A stretch of DNA of 44,337 nucleotides. Origin: Flavobacterium sp. ACAM 123. GTDB lineage: Bacteria > Bacteroidota > Bacteroidia > Flavobacteriales > Flavobacteriaceae. Positions 1-9,358 of this stretch are shown piece by piece. How positions within the stretch are numbered: the stretch's first letter is position 1; the number at the start of each line of letters is the position of its first letter. The notes under the pieces are model-generated. The model was not told the DNA's origin. It searched no databases and saw only the letters and a list, made by a program, of their open reading frames with translations. Position numbers and translations under genes: made by a program. The stretch is from positions 1 to 44,337 of the forward strand of contig NZ_AJXL01000022.1 of assembly GCF_000264055.1 (NCBI RefSeq), given 5' to 3'.

Positions 1-79
1 AAAAGGCAGTAATAACTATAAACGTATATAAATTGTGTCGTTTTTTATTTGTATCAATTAACCTATTATTTTGTATATA

Positions 80-523
80 CTAAAAACTTTTAGTACTTAT
101 AATTATTTGGCTATCAGGATCCTGCGTTTCTACATCTTTTTCAGCAGTTATAAATATTTTTGTAGGCTTCAACGGAGTAACTGTTTTAAAATTAGCCTTC
201 AGTTTTGAAGATAAAAATTTTGAATCACTTTTTATTTGCCCAATATTTTTAACCATTGAATCGTCTGATTCCATCCAAACGACATAAGCCTCTTTTGATG
301 ACTCAAGCCTACTTACTTCTGCGAGATTTTCCACTTTAATTTCCACTAAATAGTTCTTATTGTCATCCTTCGTTATTTTGACATCGCCGCGTGCAGCAGG
401 AACAATAGAGGAAGTTTGGAACGCTATCTTTTTAGCGCAAGAAGTGAAGGAAGCTGTTAGGACGATTAGCAATAGGCCTAAAAATATATTTTTTGTAATT
501 GTATTAAAAGTAGTTTTTTTCAT
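80..523 (-). CDS. Small lipoprotein of unknown function
   Basis: This 147-residue protein has a lipoprotein signal peptide: a hydrophobic stretch at about residues 13-27, then the lipobox ASFTSC with Cys at about 29. It should therefore be exported and lipidated. The rest is a charged, soluble domain with no motif I recognise. The phrase LKPTKIFITAEKD near the C-terminus has beta-strand character, so a small beta-sandwich is possible. The ATG is followed directly by the MKK of a normal signal peptide, which supports the start. No partner gene is adjacent, and the 254 bp upstream shows nothing recognisable. Lipoprotein: confident. Function: unknown. Confidence 0.75.
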   Translation of the reverse strand: MKKTTFNTITKNIFLGLLLIVLTASFTSCAKKIAFQTSSIVPAARGDVKITKDDNKNYLVEIKVENLAEVSRLESSKEAYVVWMESDDSMVKNIGQIKSDSKFLSSKLKANFKTVTPLKPTKIFITAEKDVETQDPDSQIIISTKSF

Positions 524-777
524 TTTGTTTTAGATTATGATTTGTTATTTAATTATTTGAAAAGTATAGCAACTGTAGACCTTATTAAAATTTAGTGACA
601 CAATTCGACCCTGTGATTAAGAAGGAGAAAGGGGATCGAAGTATGTATTATGTAGCTTAAATATCTTTTAAATATTCGGGCTATTGTTCCATATTATTAT
701 AATTAATTGTTTTCGAAATGTAATTTGCCTTTAGTTTTAAAAAAGTATTTTGGACTAATATAGAACCTTTAAGTCAA

Positions 778-990
778 TTAATTTTTGTCTTTAACCACAA
801 GTACAACTCCACCGATGATTAGCACTACACCCACTATTGGTGACCATTGTACCGGATTATTTGTTTGTTTGTTGATCTCAATAGGACCTATATCTACAAC
901 TTTTTCAGTAGTCACATAATTAAACCCTGTGTAAAACATCATAATTGCTCCAATAATTATGAGTACGAATCCTATATTCTTTGCATTCAT
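778..990 (-). CDS. Small two-helix membrane protein
   Basis: This 70-residue protein has two hydrophobic helices, about residues 5-24 and 50-66, joined by a polar loop of about 25 residues, and ends in a lysine-rich tail (KDKN). The form is that of small inner-membrane proteins common near stress genes in Flavobacteria. It lies with two other small membrane-protein genes on the same strand (1241-1435 and the broken gene at 1495-1664), so the three may form a stress-response cluster; that is inference. I cannot name a family with certainty. Confidence 0.7.
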   Translation of the reverse strand: MNAKNIGFVLIIIGAIMMFYTGFNYVTTEKVVDIGPIEINKQTNNPVQWSPIVGVVLIIGGVVLVVKDKN

Positions 991-1240
991 ATATTTTAAA
1001 CTTTTAATGTTAAAATTTGACAGCCACTCTTGCTTTTAAGGCTACCTGGTAAATTTATTTCAATCTGAAACATTCAAAAAAACAAATGTTTAATGTTGTA
1101 TTATCGTAGCACATAAAAACTAAAAACGAAATTGTGTTTACTATAATTAGCAAACAAACACACAAAGCCTAATTAAGAAGGTAGAGTTAGAAATAGTAAC
1201 TACTCAACTATAACGATGCTATGTCCTATTCTGATATTAT

Positions 1241-1435
1241 TTATGATTCATCTTTAGTTGTTCTCACTAAACTTATTCCCGATGAAAAGAATATTAATCC
1301 TAATATTCCGTAGATTATCAGTGCTTTGATATCTTGATTGCCGCCTGAAGTATTCGTAAATAATACTGCAGCATAAATTAGCGCTCCGATACCAAGAGCT
1401 GTAAGTAATGCTCCAAAGATTCTTTTAAGATTCAT
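1241..1435 (-). CDS. Small two-helix membrane protein
   Basis: This 64-residue protein has two predicted transmembrane helices, about residues 7-26 and 39-57. A short polar loop rich in Gly, Asn and Ser (NTSGGNQD) joins them, and the C-terminus is charged. Topology and size match the gene at 778-990, but the sequence differs, so it is a neighbour rather than an obvious copy. It lies 59 bp downstream of the frameshifted membrane-protein gene on the same strand. No catalytic or ligand-binding motif is visible. Confidence 0.65.
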   Translation of the reverse strand: MNLKRIFGALLTALGIGALIYAAVLFTNTSGGNQDIKALIIYGILGLIFFSSGISLVRTTKDES

Positions 1436-1494
1436 GATTTTATTTTTTAAAATTTATAAATTTGATAACTTTTTTAATATTTGTATTAATTAAT

Positions 1495-1664
1495 TTAAGT
1501 ATTAAAAAGCCCAAAAGCATTAAGTATCCATACAGCAGTCACGATTATAATTAGTGAATTGAACACGTTTTTAATTGTGGCATCCATTGGAACATAAGTA
1601 TTTATTAACCAAAGGATAGCGCCGGTAACGATTAAAACTAGCAATATGCTGATTAGTGACATGA
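1495..1664 (-). pseudogene. Frameshifted Thivi_2564-type small membrane protein
   Basis: From the ATG at 1664 the reading MSLISILLVLIVTGA runs to about 1620. It then shifts into another frame that continues ILWLINTYVPMD and ends ILNAFGLFNT at the stop at 1495. Joined, the two parts give a 55-residue, two-helix protein like the small proteins often annotated Thivi_2564 family (family recalled, not searched). The break is in the GC-alternating stretch at 1619-1624: removing one GC restores the frame and the expected residue count. Unrepaired, the reading stops after 19 codons. It is either a genuine recent pseudogene or a base-call error in the GC repeat. Confidence 0.7.
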
Positions 1665-2122
1665 TGGAAGTCTGTAATTATATTATTATCAAAGGTAGAG
1701 CTCTATTAGCAGTATATTTTATATAATTTTAATGAAAAGTTGCATCATTCACACATTTCTAGGATCAATATTTTGTGGTTATTAAACAATAAATCACCGA
1801 ATGTTATTTTGGTTTTGTAGCTTTAGAGTGATGTTAATTTAATTATTGTGGTTTGGCCAACGGTATTTATTTGCAGCGTCACTGCAGCTAGCGTTATATT
1901 ATCAATTGACGAACTGGACTTTAGATTAATTCCTGTTTGGGGTGCTATTTTCTTATCTCAATGACTTGATATTCTTTATTTCACATTAACAAATGGTTGG
2001 GAGTAAATATTTGGCTTATAGACCCATTTGTAACCTTTTTATCACCCATAAAAAGTGATACTAGCGTTTCCAAAATAATTAAAAATTAGATAATTAATAT
2101 AAACGATAATTTCTATAAATAG
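1665..2122. other. Intergenic stretch with no recognised feature
   Basis: These roughly 460 bp separate the small-membrane-protein cluster from the response-regulator terminator. I saw no open frame of useful length, no strong hairpin and no repeat shared with other parts of the window. The richer sequence around 1850-1950 could be the remains of a gene, but I could not align it to anything. Confidence 0.4.
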
Positions 2123-2162
2123 AAAAAAGAGCTAAGCCGACTGATGTACTTTGCTCTTTTTT
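2123..2162 (-). terminator. Terminator of the signalling operon
   Basis: AAAAAAGAGC at 2123-2132 pairs with GCTCTTTTTT at 2153-2162 around a 20-nt loop. It lies 37 bp past the response-regulator stop. The T run on the minus strand suits a Rho-independent terminator, and the symmetry would also allow it to work on the plus strand. Confidence 0.65.
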
Positions 2163-2199
2163 GATGTGCTCCTTTAATTTAATGCGCTTGAATAAATCA

Positions 2200-2634
2200 T
2201 TACATCCTTGCCATGTACCAATTCAACTCTTTTTCTATTCTTTCAAAATGAAAATAGGCGGTAATATTTTTTTGAAGTCGCAAGAAAGAGGTTTCACTTT
2301 TTACGACATAATCAAAGGCTTTGTGGTGCATACAACTAATGGCTACATCAATTTTATCTTGGGACGATAACATGACGACCGGAATGTCTGGGCTAAACTC
2401 TTTAATTTTGTCTAAGGTTTCAATACCGTTCATTGCAGTTTTATCTATACCGTCTAAATGGTAATCTAGGATAATTACATCTGGTTTCTTGTCTAAATTT
2501 GCAAGACAGAGTTCACCGGTTGCATATGTTTCAACAATAAAATCGGTATGGTGAAGAAATTCGATTTCTAACGACTTTAGAAAAACGGCATCATCATCTA
2601 CTAAAAATAGTTTTATTTTCTCTTCATTTTTCAT
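2200..2634 (-). CDS. Single-domain response regulator (receiver only)
   Basis: This 144-residue protein is a complete CheY-like receiver with no output domain. Visible residues are the acidic cluster at 13-15, the phospho-acceptor Asp57 in VIILDYHLDG, Ser90 after beta-4, and Lys112 in VVKSE. The final ~25 residues form a short charged extension. Its ATG shares one base with the TGA of the hybrid kinase (ATG and TGA overlap at 2634), so the two are very probably co-translated. The likely role is to accept phosphate from the kinase's Hpt domain and act through protein contacts. The target is unknown. It is the last gene of the AraC-kinase-receiver operon. Confidence 0.9.
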   Translation of the reverse strand: MKNEEKIKLFLVDDDAVFLKSLEIEFLHHTDFIVETYATGELCLANLDKKPDVIILDYHLDGIDKTAMNGIETLDKIKEFSPDIPVVMLSSQDKIDVAISCMHHKAFDYVVKSETSFLRLQKNITAYFHFERIEKELNWYMARM

Positions 2635-5600
2635 CAGTTTTTGTTTTTTATATTATTAAATTCTACCTCTAACTCCGTACAAGCTTGGTTGCAAACCGTT
2701 GAAAGCTGCAATACCAAATTATTTATTTCCTCTTTTTGACTTTCTAAGTCTCCTGTGTAACTCTGAATTTTTTTTGCCATATCCTCAAATTGAGGGCTAA
2801 TCCCCATTATGGAAAAGGAAGGCACCATTTTATGTACTGACGCGCGAAGCAATGCCCAGTCCTTGTGCAGTAAGCTTTCCTCCATTGCATTGACTAACGG
2901 AGGTGTTTGCTGTAAATAAGCATCAATCATTTCCATCATTAATTTAGGATTAGACTTAGTACGTGAATCTAAATATCCCAAATCAATACATTTTTCGTTT
3001 TTAGGAGCTATAGTTTTTTTAACTTCTTTCGCTTTTTTGGAAGACGGTTTTCTCACAACACCCATGATTTTGCTATATAATAATCGTTCATCAACAGGTT
3101 TTGCTATATAATCATTCATTCCTACTGACTTACATTTAGCTAGATCTACGGTGGTAACATCGGCCGTTAGTGCAATAATGGGAATTTGAGAATTCATTTT
3201 TGTTCTAATATATTCAGTCGCTTCAAACCCATTCATTTCCGGCATTTGAAGATCCATCAAAATTACATCATAAGAATTATTTTGCATTTTTTCAATTGCT
3301 ACTTTCCCGTTTTCGGCAATATCGCGTTCGAATCCAAAATCATCTAAAAGTGTTTTCATCAGTAACTGATTCAAAGGAATGTCTTCAACCACTAAAACTT
3401 TGATACTTTTACTATTCTTGTCTAATTCAAATATTTCGTTTTCTAATTCTGCTTCTGCTGTTGTTTTTTGGAAGCTTAAGCTAAAACTAAAGGTAGTTCC
3501 GTGGTCAACTTTACTAACCACTTTAATACTACCACCTTGTGGCTCGACTAATTGTTTAACAATCGCCAAACCTAGTCCAGTTCCGCCATAAATTCTGGAA
3601 GTCCCGCTTGATGCTTGTTGGAAATTATCAAATATAGATCCTAATTTTTCTTCTGGAATTCCAATACCAGTATCGGTTACTGCAAATTCTATGGTAACAT
3701 TTTCTTCATCTTCATCAACTAAACGAACACTTACCGTTATTTTTCCTTTGGATGTAAATTTGACTGCATTACTAACCAAATTTAAAATAATCTGATGCAA
3801 ACGAATAGGATCTCCCACAATTACGGTAGGTATATTAGAATCGTATTCTTTAGTTAATTTTAAATTTTTTTCTTGAATTTTTGTTTCGAATAAATGAAGC
3901 ATCGATGCAATGGACGACTTCACTTTGAAAGGTGTTTTTTCAAAGGACATCTTCCCTGCATCTACTTTTGCTAAATCCAAAATATCATTTATCAGTACAA
4001 TCAGCGCGTCACCACTCATTTTTATAGCATTGAGATATTCTTTCTGTTTTTCAGTCAAATCTGTTTTAAGGACCACTTTTGTAAAACCAATGATGGCATT
4101 CATCGGGGTACGTATTTCGTGACTCATATTTGACAAAAATTGCTGTTTTGCTTTTACTGCATTTTCAGCATTTAGTTTTTCTTCTTCGGCAATACCTGTT
4201 GCGAGTTCCGCAAAAACTTTAGCTTCAATTAATTCTGTTTCACTTCTTTTTTGGTCCGTGATATCTCTCGCAACAATAACAATTCCCAAAACATTCCCCT
4301 GATCATCTTTATAAACGGATCCGTTAAAAAGAACATCTGTCAATTTTCCTTCTCTGTGTCGTAGGGTAAGGGGGGAGTCAGCAACAGATCCTTTTGCGAA
4401 TACTTCCTGATATACTTCTCTCGCCATTTGAGGCTCAGTAAAATAATCAAAGAAATCGGAACCAGTAAGTAGCTCGCGCTCTACGCCGGTGATATTGATT
4501 GTCGCTTCATTCATATCTGTAATTTTCCCTTCGATACTAATGGTAACTAGTGGATCTCGACTTGCTTCAATAAGACTAAGCGAATAATTAGAGAGTAATT
4601 TTTGTGCGGTCACATCTCTTGCGGCCGCAAAGACCCCTAAAACTTCTCCCTTGTCATCTTTGTAGACCGACGCGTTGTATAGCACATCTGTCAGTTTTCC
4701 GTTTAAATGTTTTATTGTCAATGCATAATCAGAAACAAAGCTTTGTTTAAACACTTGAATATAAGCTTGTCGTGCTCTTTCAGGCTCTGTAAAATAATTA
4801 GAAAAATCTGTTCCTATTAAATTTTCTCGTTGAATACCGGTAACAGCTATTAATGCGTGGTTTACGTCAGTTATTTGACCTTCTGCATTGATGGTAACAA
4901 GGGGATCTAAACTTGCCTCAAGTATACTACGAGTATACAAAGCCGCTTGTTTTTGTTTTGTTACATCACGAGCAACTATTACAATTCCTAATACCTTACC
5001 GACATCGTTTTTATAAACAGAGCCGTTAAATAAGACATCAGATAACTTACCGTCTTTGTGACAAAGTGTCAGAGGAGAGTCAATTACAAAACCTTTTGAA
5101 AATACTTCCTCATACACATCACGTGCCATACCAGGGTGTGTGAAGTAATCAAAGAAATCAGTTCCTATCAACTCTTCGCGTTTGACGCCAGTAATCTTAA
5201 CCGTAGCCTCATTCATATCGGTAATCTTACCATCAATATTGATAGTGATTAGTGGGTCTAAACTGGCCTCGATAAGACTTAAGGAATAATTAGAAAGTAA
5301 TTTTTGTGAGGCTGTAAATAGTTCTAGTTCATCATTTCTGACTTTTAAACTTTTAACAATAATAAAAACAAGCGTAAAAATAACAAATATTAGTATTAAA
5401 AGTAAGAAGAATAGGATCTCCGAATTTTGAATACTATTTTCATTTTCTGTCTTTCTTAGTTTAAGTGCATTATATTCATCAAAATTAATTTTAAAGATGA
5501 TACTTTTAATTTTGTCGGTAATAACTTTACCGTCCTTTAGAATAGCTACCTTTTCATTTTCATCTAATAAATCTAACTTTCTGTCTTCTATTATTTTTTG

Positions 5601-5966
5601 AAGTAAAACTAATTTTTTGCTAGTCATTATTTTTAACGAATCTACCTGCCGATTTTGTTTAGCATTGTCGCGGGTTAATTCTGATAAAATGGCCAGATTT
5701 CCGTTCATGGCTTTTACTGCATTATTGAACGTCTTTAAATAAACATCATTTTCAGAGATTATATACCCTCTTACGCCGGTTTCAATATCAAGAATATCTA
5801 AAAGAACATTATCGTTTTTTCGTAGCACCTCCTGCGCATGCTCTGCAGAGTCGCTGCTTGATTTTACTTTTAGGTTATTGTAATAGAAAACTGCTAAGAC
5901 AGAAGTCAATATAATCGCTACTAAGATATAATAAAGTTGAAATCTTTTATCTGAAATTAATTTCAT
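2634..5966 (-). CDS. Hybrid histidine kinase (CHASE3-PAS-PAS-PAS-HK-REC-Hpt)
   Basis: This 1110-residue membrane sensor kinase has transmembrane helices at about 11-29 and 184-205. They enclose a CHASE3-like periplasmic domain (ETGVRGYIISEN near 62-73). Three PAS domains follow at about 223-338, 343-456 and 457-573; the first and third are especially alike. The phosphorelay modules are HisKA with His616 in NMSHEIRTPMNAI, HATPase with the N box (Asn729/Asn733), DTGIGIP (765-771) and GGTGLGLAI (794-802), a receiver with Asp905 and Lys956, and a C-terminal Hpt domain with His1045. All catalytic residues look intact. The route should be His616 to Asp905 to His1045, then to the adjacent receiver protein. 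The AraC-type gene lies 15 bp upstream. The signal is unknown. Confidence 0.93.
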   Translation of the reverse strand: MKLISDKRFQLYYILVAIILTSVLAVFYYNNLKVKSSSDSAEHAQEVLRKNDNVLLDILDIETGVRGYIISENDVYLKTFNNAVKAMNGNLAILSELTRDNAKQNRQVDSLKIMTSKKLVLLQKIIEDRKLDLLDENEKVAILKDGKVITDKIKSIIFKINFDEYNALKLRKTENENSIQNSEILFFLLLILIFVIFTLVFIIVKSLKVRNDELELFTASQKLLSNYSLSLIEASLDPLITINIDGKITDMNEATVKITGVKREELIGTDFFDYFTHPGMARDVYEEVFSKGFVIDSPLTLCHKDGKLSDVLFNGSVYKNDVGKVLGIVIVARDVTKQKQAALYTRSILEASLDPLVTINAEGQITDVNHALIAVTGIQRENLIGTDFSNYFTEPERARQAYIQVFKQSFVSDYALTIKHLNGKLTDVLYNASVYKDDKGEVLGVFAAARDVTAQKLLSNYSLSLIEASRDPLVTISIEGKITDMNEATINITGVERELLTGSDFFDYFTEPQMAREVYQEVFAKGSVADSPLTLRHREGKLTDVLFNGSVYKDDQGNVLGIVIVARDITDQKRSETELIEAKVFAELATGIAEEEKLNAENAVKAKQQFLSNMSHEIRTPMNAIIGFTKVVLKTDLTEKQKEYLNAIKMSGDALIVLINDILDLAKVDAGKMSFEKTPFKVKSSIASMLHLFETKIQEKNLKLTKEYDSNIPTVIVGDPIRLHQIILNLVSNAVKFTSKGKITVSVRLVDEDEENVTIEFAVTDTGIGIPEEKLGSIFDNFQQASSGTSRIYGGTGLGLAIVKQLVEPQGGSIKVVSKVDHGTTFSFSLSFQKTTAEAELENEIFELDKNSKSIKVLVVEDIPLNQLLMKTLLDDFGFERDIAENGKVAIEKMQNNSYDVILMDLQMPEMNGFEATEYIRTKMNSQIPIIALTADVTTVDLAKCKSVGMNDYIAKPVDERLLYSKIMGVVRKPSSKKAKEVKKTIAPKNEKCIDLGYLDSRTKSNPKLMMEMIDAYLQQTPPLVNAMEESLLHKDWALLRASVHKMVPSFSIMGISPQFEDMAKKIQSYTGDLESQKEEINNLVLQLSTVCNQACTELEVEFNNIKNKN

Positions 5967-5981
5967 GGTGTTTTTTAAAAC

Positions 5982-6569
5982 TTAATTTGGATTCCTATTC
6001 TTCTCATTACCAATTTCTTCAAGGGGACTGCGTCTTTTATCTTTTAAATTTTTAAAGTGAGAAGGGGATAGTCCCGTTACTTTTTTAAACTGACTTGATA
6101 AATGTGCAACACTGCTGTAGCCCATTTTCCAAGCAATTTCAGTTATATTTAGTTCTCCGTATATAATCAATTCCTTTACCCGTTCTGTCTTATGAGAAAT
6201 GATAAAATGCTCAATTGTTGTTCCTTGAACTTCGGAGAACAAATTGGATAAATAAGTATAGTCGTGATTTAGCTTCTCACTTAAATAAATAGAAAAATTC
6301 ACTTTGATAACTTCATCTGAGTGGTGAACCATTTGGATAACTACATTTTTAATTTTTTCTATGAGCATCGATTTTTTATCATCCATCAGCTCAAAGCCAG
6401 CGCTAACTAAACCTGCTTTAAGAAGCTCTCTTTGGGCCATGGTGATATTTTCCATGACGTCCACTTCACCTAGATCAACAACAATAAAATGCAATCCAAG
6501 TTTTTTTAATTCCTCTTTAACTGCTAATTTGCAGCGGTTGCTGACCATGTATTTGATATATAACTTCAA
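5982..6569 (-). CDS. AraC-family regulator with a TTG start
   Basis: This 195-residue protein has a C-terminal AraC/XylS double helix-turn-helix at about 95-180. Typical phrases are NITEIAWKMGYSSVAHLSSQFKK and VTGLSPSHFK. The N-terminal ~90 residues (YIKYMVSNRCKLAVKEELKK) match a flavobacterial AraC subgroup found beside hybrid kinases, not a sugar-binding domain. I chose the TTG at 6569 because the KLYIKYMVS leader is conserved in that subgroup as I recall it; the alternative is ATG at 6548. It is the first gene of the operon with the kinase and receiver, and probably regulates it or shares its signal. Operon membership is inferred from the 15-bp spacing. Confidence 0.85.
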   Translation of the reverse strand: MKLYIKYMVSNRCKLAVKEELKKLGLHFIVVDLGEVDVMENITMAQRELLKAGLVSAGFELMDDKKSMLIEKIKNVVIQMVHHSDEVIKVNFSIYLSEKLNHDYTYLSNLFSEVQGTTIEHFIISHKTERVKELIIYGELNITEIAWKMGYSSVAHLSSQFKKVTGLSPSHFKNLKDKRRSPLEEIGNEKNRNPN

Positions 6570-6820
6570 ACTATTTATGTTTTAACTGGTTGTGTAAAAA
6601 TTGGACTTTTTTTTCAAAAATGAATTACATAACTTTTTAATTAGTTGTATAATTCACGGGTTTAGTGCTTATTATTTTTCCAAAAATAAGAAATAAAAAT
6701 GATACCGGGAGGAATTTTTAAATTAGGGATTTACTCTATTTATTTTTTTGTCCCAGTGTAAGTTCATCACCGTGGCCAGCAAGGAAGGTTTGAATTTCCA
6801 AGATTTTTAAAACGCAATGA

Positions 6821-6863
6821 AAAAGCCGTCAACGGTATTAATATCATACTGTTAACGGCTTTC
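6821..6863 (-). terminator. Terminator of the MDR oxidoreductase gene
   Basis: AAAGCCGTCAAC at 6822-6833 pairs with GTTAACGGCTTT at 6851-6862 (one G-T pair) around a 17-nt loop, just past the stop of the oxidoreductase. The rest of the 314-bp gene-free stretch 6570-6883 shows nothing I could identify beyond AT-rich sequence. Confidence 0.7.
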
Positions 6864-6883
6864 TTTCCAGTTTCACTTTGAAA

Positions 6884-7882
6884 CTAAGCCTTGACAATCA
6901 TTTTTCCGGTATTGATACCTTCAAACAAACCTAATAATGCCGTGGGTAATTGATCAAACCCTTCCACTATTGTTTGAGTAAAGTCTACTTTTCCTTCTTT
7001 AACCCAAGTCGACAACTGCTTTATCCCTTCAGGAAATCTCTCTTGGTAATTATTAACGATAAATCCCTGCATTAAAACACTTCTCGTGAGCAACATGGGT
7101 TGTAATCGTGGACCCATTGGAGTTTCTTTACTGTTGTATAAGGATATCTGTCCGCATAATGCAATTCGGGCATGAAAATTAATCGCACTTATAACTGCAT
7201 CTGAAATTTCGCCGCCTACATTATCATAATAGACATCTACACCATCTGGGCAGGCCTCTTTTACAGATTGGTAAATGTCTTTTGTTGTTTTGTAATTGAT
7301 TACTTGATCAAAACTAAAATCTTCAATTAATACTTTTGCTTTTTCATCTGTACCTGCTATACCTACTACGTGGCATCCTTGTAATTTAGCAATTTGTCCT
7401 ACAACCATCCCTACGGCTCCTGCGGCACCAGAAACCACCACGGTTTCTCCTGCTTTTGGTTTACAAATATCCATTAACCCAAAATAAGCGGTTAAACCGG
7501 TCATGCCTAATATGCTTAAGTAGTAACTCAACTCGGGGGCGTTTGAATCTACCTTTTGTAATTTAGCCTCATTTGCTACGAACATTTCTTTCCATGGAAA
7601 GTTTCCTACTACTGTATCACCTACTTTAAAATCATCGGATTTACTTTCTACAACAGTAGCAACTACACCACCTTCTAGAGGTTCATTTATCTTGAAGGGT
7701 GCCACATATGATTTGGCGTCATTCATTCGGCCGCGCATGTAAGGATCTACCGAGTAGTACAGTCCTTTTAATAGCACTTCTCCAGACTGTATTTTATTTA
7801 ATGTGGTACTTTTAATTTTAAAATCCTTCAAAGTGGGTGTCCCTACTGGCTGTGATTGTAATATAATCTGTCTTGTAGTCAT
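6884..7882 (-). CDS. NADP-dependent MDR oxidoreductase (zinc-free)
   Basis: This 332-residue member of the medium-chain dehydrogenase/reductase superfamily is close to the prostaglandin reductase / CurA / 2-alkenal reductase group. The N-terminal half carries the subgroup phrase YYSVDPYMRGRM. The Rossmann half carries VVSGAAGAVGMVVGQ (about 149-163), a nucleotide-binding turn. The zinc-binding Cys/His clusters of alcohol dehydrogenases are absent, as usual in this group. The expected reaction is NADPH-dependent reduction of alpha,beta-unsaturated carbonyls in the cytoplasm. It lies 111 bp downstream of the aldehyde dehydrogenase and could act with it in aldehyde detoxification; that is inference. 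Confidence 0.88.
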   Translation of the reverse strand: MTTRQIILQSQPVGTPTLKDFKIKSTTLNKIQSGEVLLKGLYYSVDPYMRGRMNDAKSYVAPFKINEPLEGGVVATVVESKSDDFKVGDTVVGNFPWKEMFVANEAKLQKVDSNAPELSYYLSILGMTGLTAYFGLMDICKPKAGETVVVSGAAGAVGMVVGQIAKLQGCHVVGIAGTDEKAKVLIEDFSFDQVINYKTTKDIYQSVKEACPDGVDVYYDNVGGEISDAVISAINFHARIALCGQISLYNSKETPMGPRLQPMLLTRSVLMQGFIVNNYQERFPEGIKQLSTWVKEGKVDFTQTIVEGFDQLPTALLGLFEGINTGKMIVKA

Positions 7883-7993
7883 ATGCTTTTACTTATAATT
7901 ATGGGATATAGAGATTGAACACGTCTATTGTAAAATACTGAAATTTAGTACGATACATCAAAAACTAGTGCTACTTTCCATGTTTTTCAACTT

Positions 7994-9358
7994 TTAACTT
8001 ACTCTTATTAGCTTTTTGTTTACAAATTCATGTATTCCTAGCTCTGACAATTCACGACCGTATCCTGAACCTTTAGTTCCGCCAAAAGGCAAATCTGGTT
8101 GTGTTGTCGTAGGCTCATTAATGAAGATCATACCGCTATCGATCTGATCGGCGACTTGCTTGGCTCGCTTTATGTCTTTTGTAAAGATTGATCCACCTAA
8201 GCCATAAGGAGAATCATTTGCTAGGTCTATCGCTTCTTGTTCATTTTCGACTTTGTAAAAAGAGGCTACTGGGCCAAATAGTTCTTCTTGAAAAGTAGGA
8301 ACGCCACGTTTTAAATTAGTTAAAAGGGTAGGTTGCATATAGGCACCAGTATCAGATGCTCTTTTACCGCCAACTAAAATTTTGGCACCTGCTTTTTCAA
8401 ATCTCTGTACTTGGTCTAATATATTGATTAAAGCTTCCTCGCTACTAAGCGGTCCAACCTGTGTATCTGGATCCATAGGATCGCCTACTTTAAGAGAGGC
8501 TATTTTATCTACAAATTTTTCTAAAAACTCATCAGCTACGGCTGCTACGGCAATAAATCGTTTTGACGCAATACAGCTTTGTCCGTTATTGTTAAATCTC
8601 CCTGCAACGGCCATTTCAACAACAGTATCGATATCAGCGTCTTCGAGTATTATAAAGGCATCACTACCACCTAATTCAAGCACTGATTTTTTTAAATGTT
8701 TACCCGCAGCTTCGGCAAAACTAGAACCTGCACCCTCACTACCAGTTAATGATACTCCCTTAATTCTCTCATCACTAACTAAAGCTGTACTTCGTTTTCC
8801 CGAAATTAATAAATTGATATATAATCCTTCTGGAGCCTGTGCTTCTCTGAACAACTCTTCAATTGCAATACCACATTGTGGCACCATAGAGGCATGTTTT
8901 AATAAAATGGTATTTCCTACCATGATATTTGGAGCAGCAAATCGCACTATTTGATAAAAAGGAAAATTCCAAGGCATAACGCCAAAAAGAACACCTATCG
9001 GACTATTTCTGATAAATGCTTCACCAGATTCAGGGTTTAAGTTTTTATCGGCAAGAAAGGCGGCAGCATTATCGGCATAGTAATCTAATATATCAGCACT
9101 TAGGTTGACCTCCCATTCTGCTTGAGCAAAAACTTTACCCATTTCAAGGGTAATTAGCTCTGCAAATTCGCTTTTCCTTTCACGCATTAGTTTGGCTACT
9201 TTATGCAATACTTTTGATCGCTCGTCATAAGAAGTTTTCTTCCATTCTTGAAAAAAGGCATTCGACTTTGCGATTGCAGCTTCAACTTGTTTATCAGTCA
9301 TTTCGTCGAATGACTTTAACACCTTATTTGTAGCTGGATTTGTAGTTTGAATAGACAT
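7994..9358 (-). CDS. NAD(P)-dependent aldehyde dehydrogenase, succinate-semialdehyde type
   Basis: This 454-residue ALDH-superfamily enzyme is of the usual length. Visible features are PWNFPFYQI (129-137), general base Glu228 in VLELGGSDAF, and nucleophile Cys262 in NGQSCIASK. The opening TTNPATNKVLKSF and overall pattern fit the NAD-dependent succinate-semialdehyde dehydrogenase group. Substrate cannot be fixed from sequence alone. The reaction is oxidation of an aldehyde to its acid in the cytoplasm. A degraded copy of its first ~130 codons lies at 11636-12022, showing that this gene belonged to a duplicated block. It is followed by the MDR oxidoreductase on the same strand. Confidence 0.9.
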   Translation of the reverse strand: MSIQTTNPATNKVLKSFDEMTDKQVEAAIAKSNAFFQEWKKTSYDERSKVLHKVAKLMRERKSEFAELITLEMGKVFAQAEWEVNLSADILDYYADNAAAFLADKNLNPESGEAFIRNSPIGVLFGVMPWNFPFYQIVRFAAPNIMVGNTILLKHASMVPQCGIAIEELFREAQAPEGLYINLLISGKRSTALVSDERIKGVSLTGSEGAGSSFAEAAGKHLKKSVLELGGSDAFIILEDADIDTVVEMAVAGRFNNNGQSCIASKRFIAVAAVADEFLEKFVDKIASLKVGDPMDPDTQVGPLSSEEALINILDQVQRFEKAGAKILVGGKRASDTGAYMQPTLLTNLKRGVPTFQEELFGPVASFYKVENEQEAIDLANDSPYGLGGSIFTKDIKRAKQVADQIDSGMIFINEPTTTQPDLPFGGTKGSGYGRELSELGIHEFVNKKLIRVS

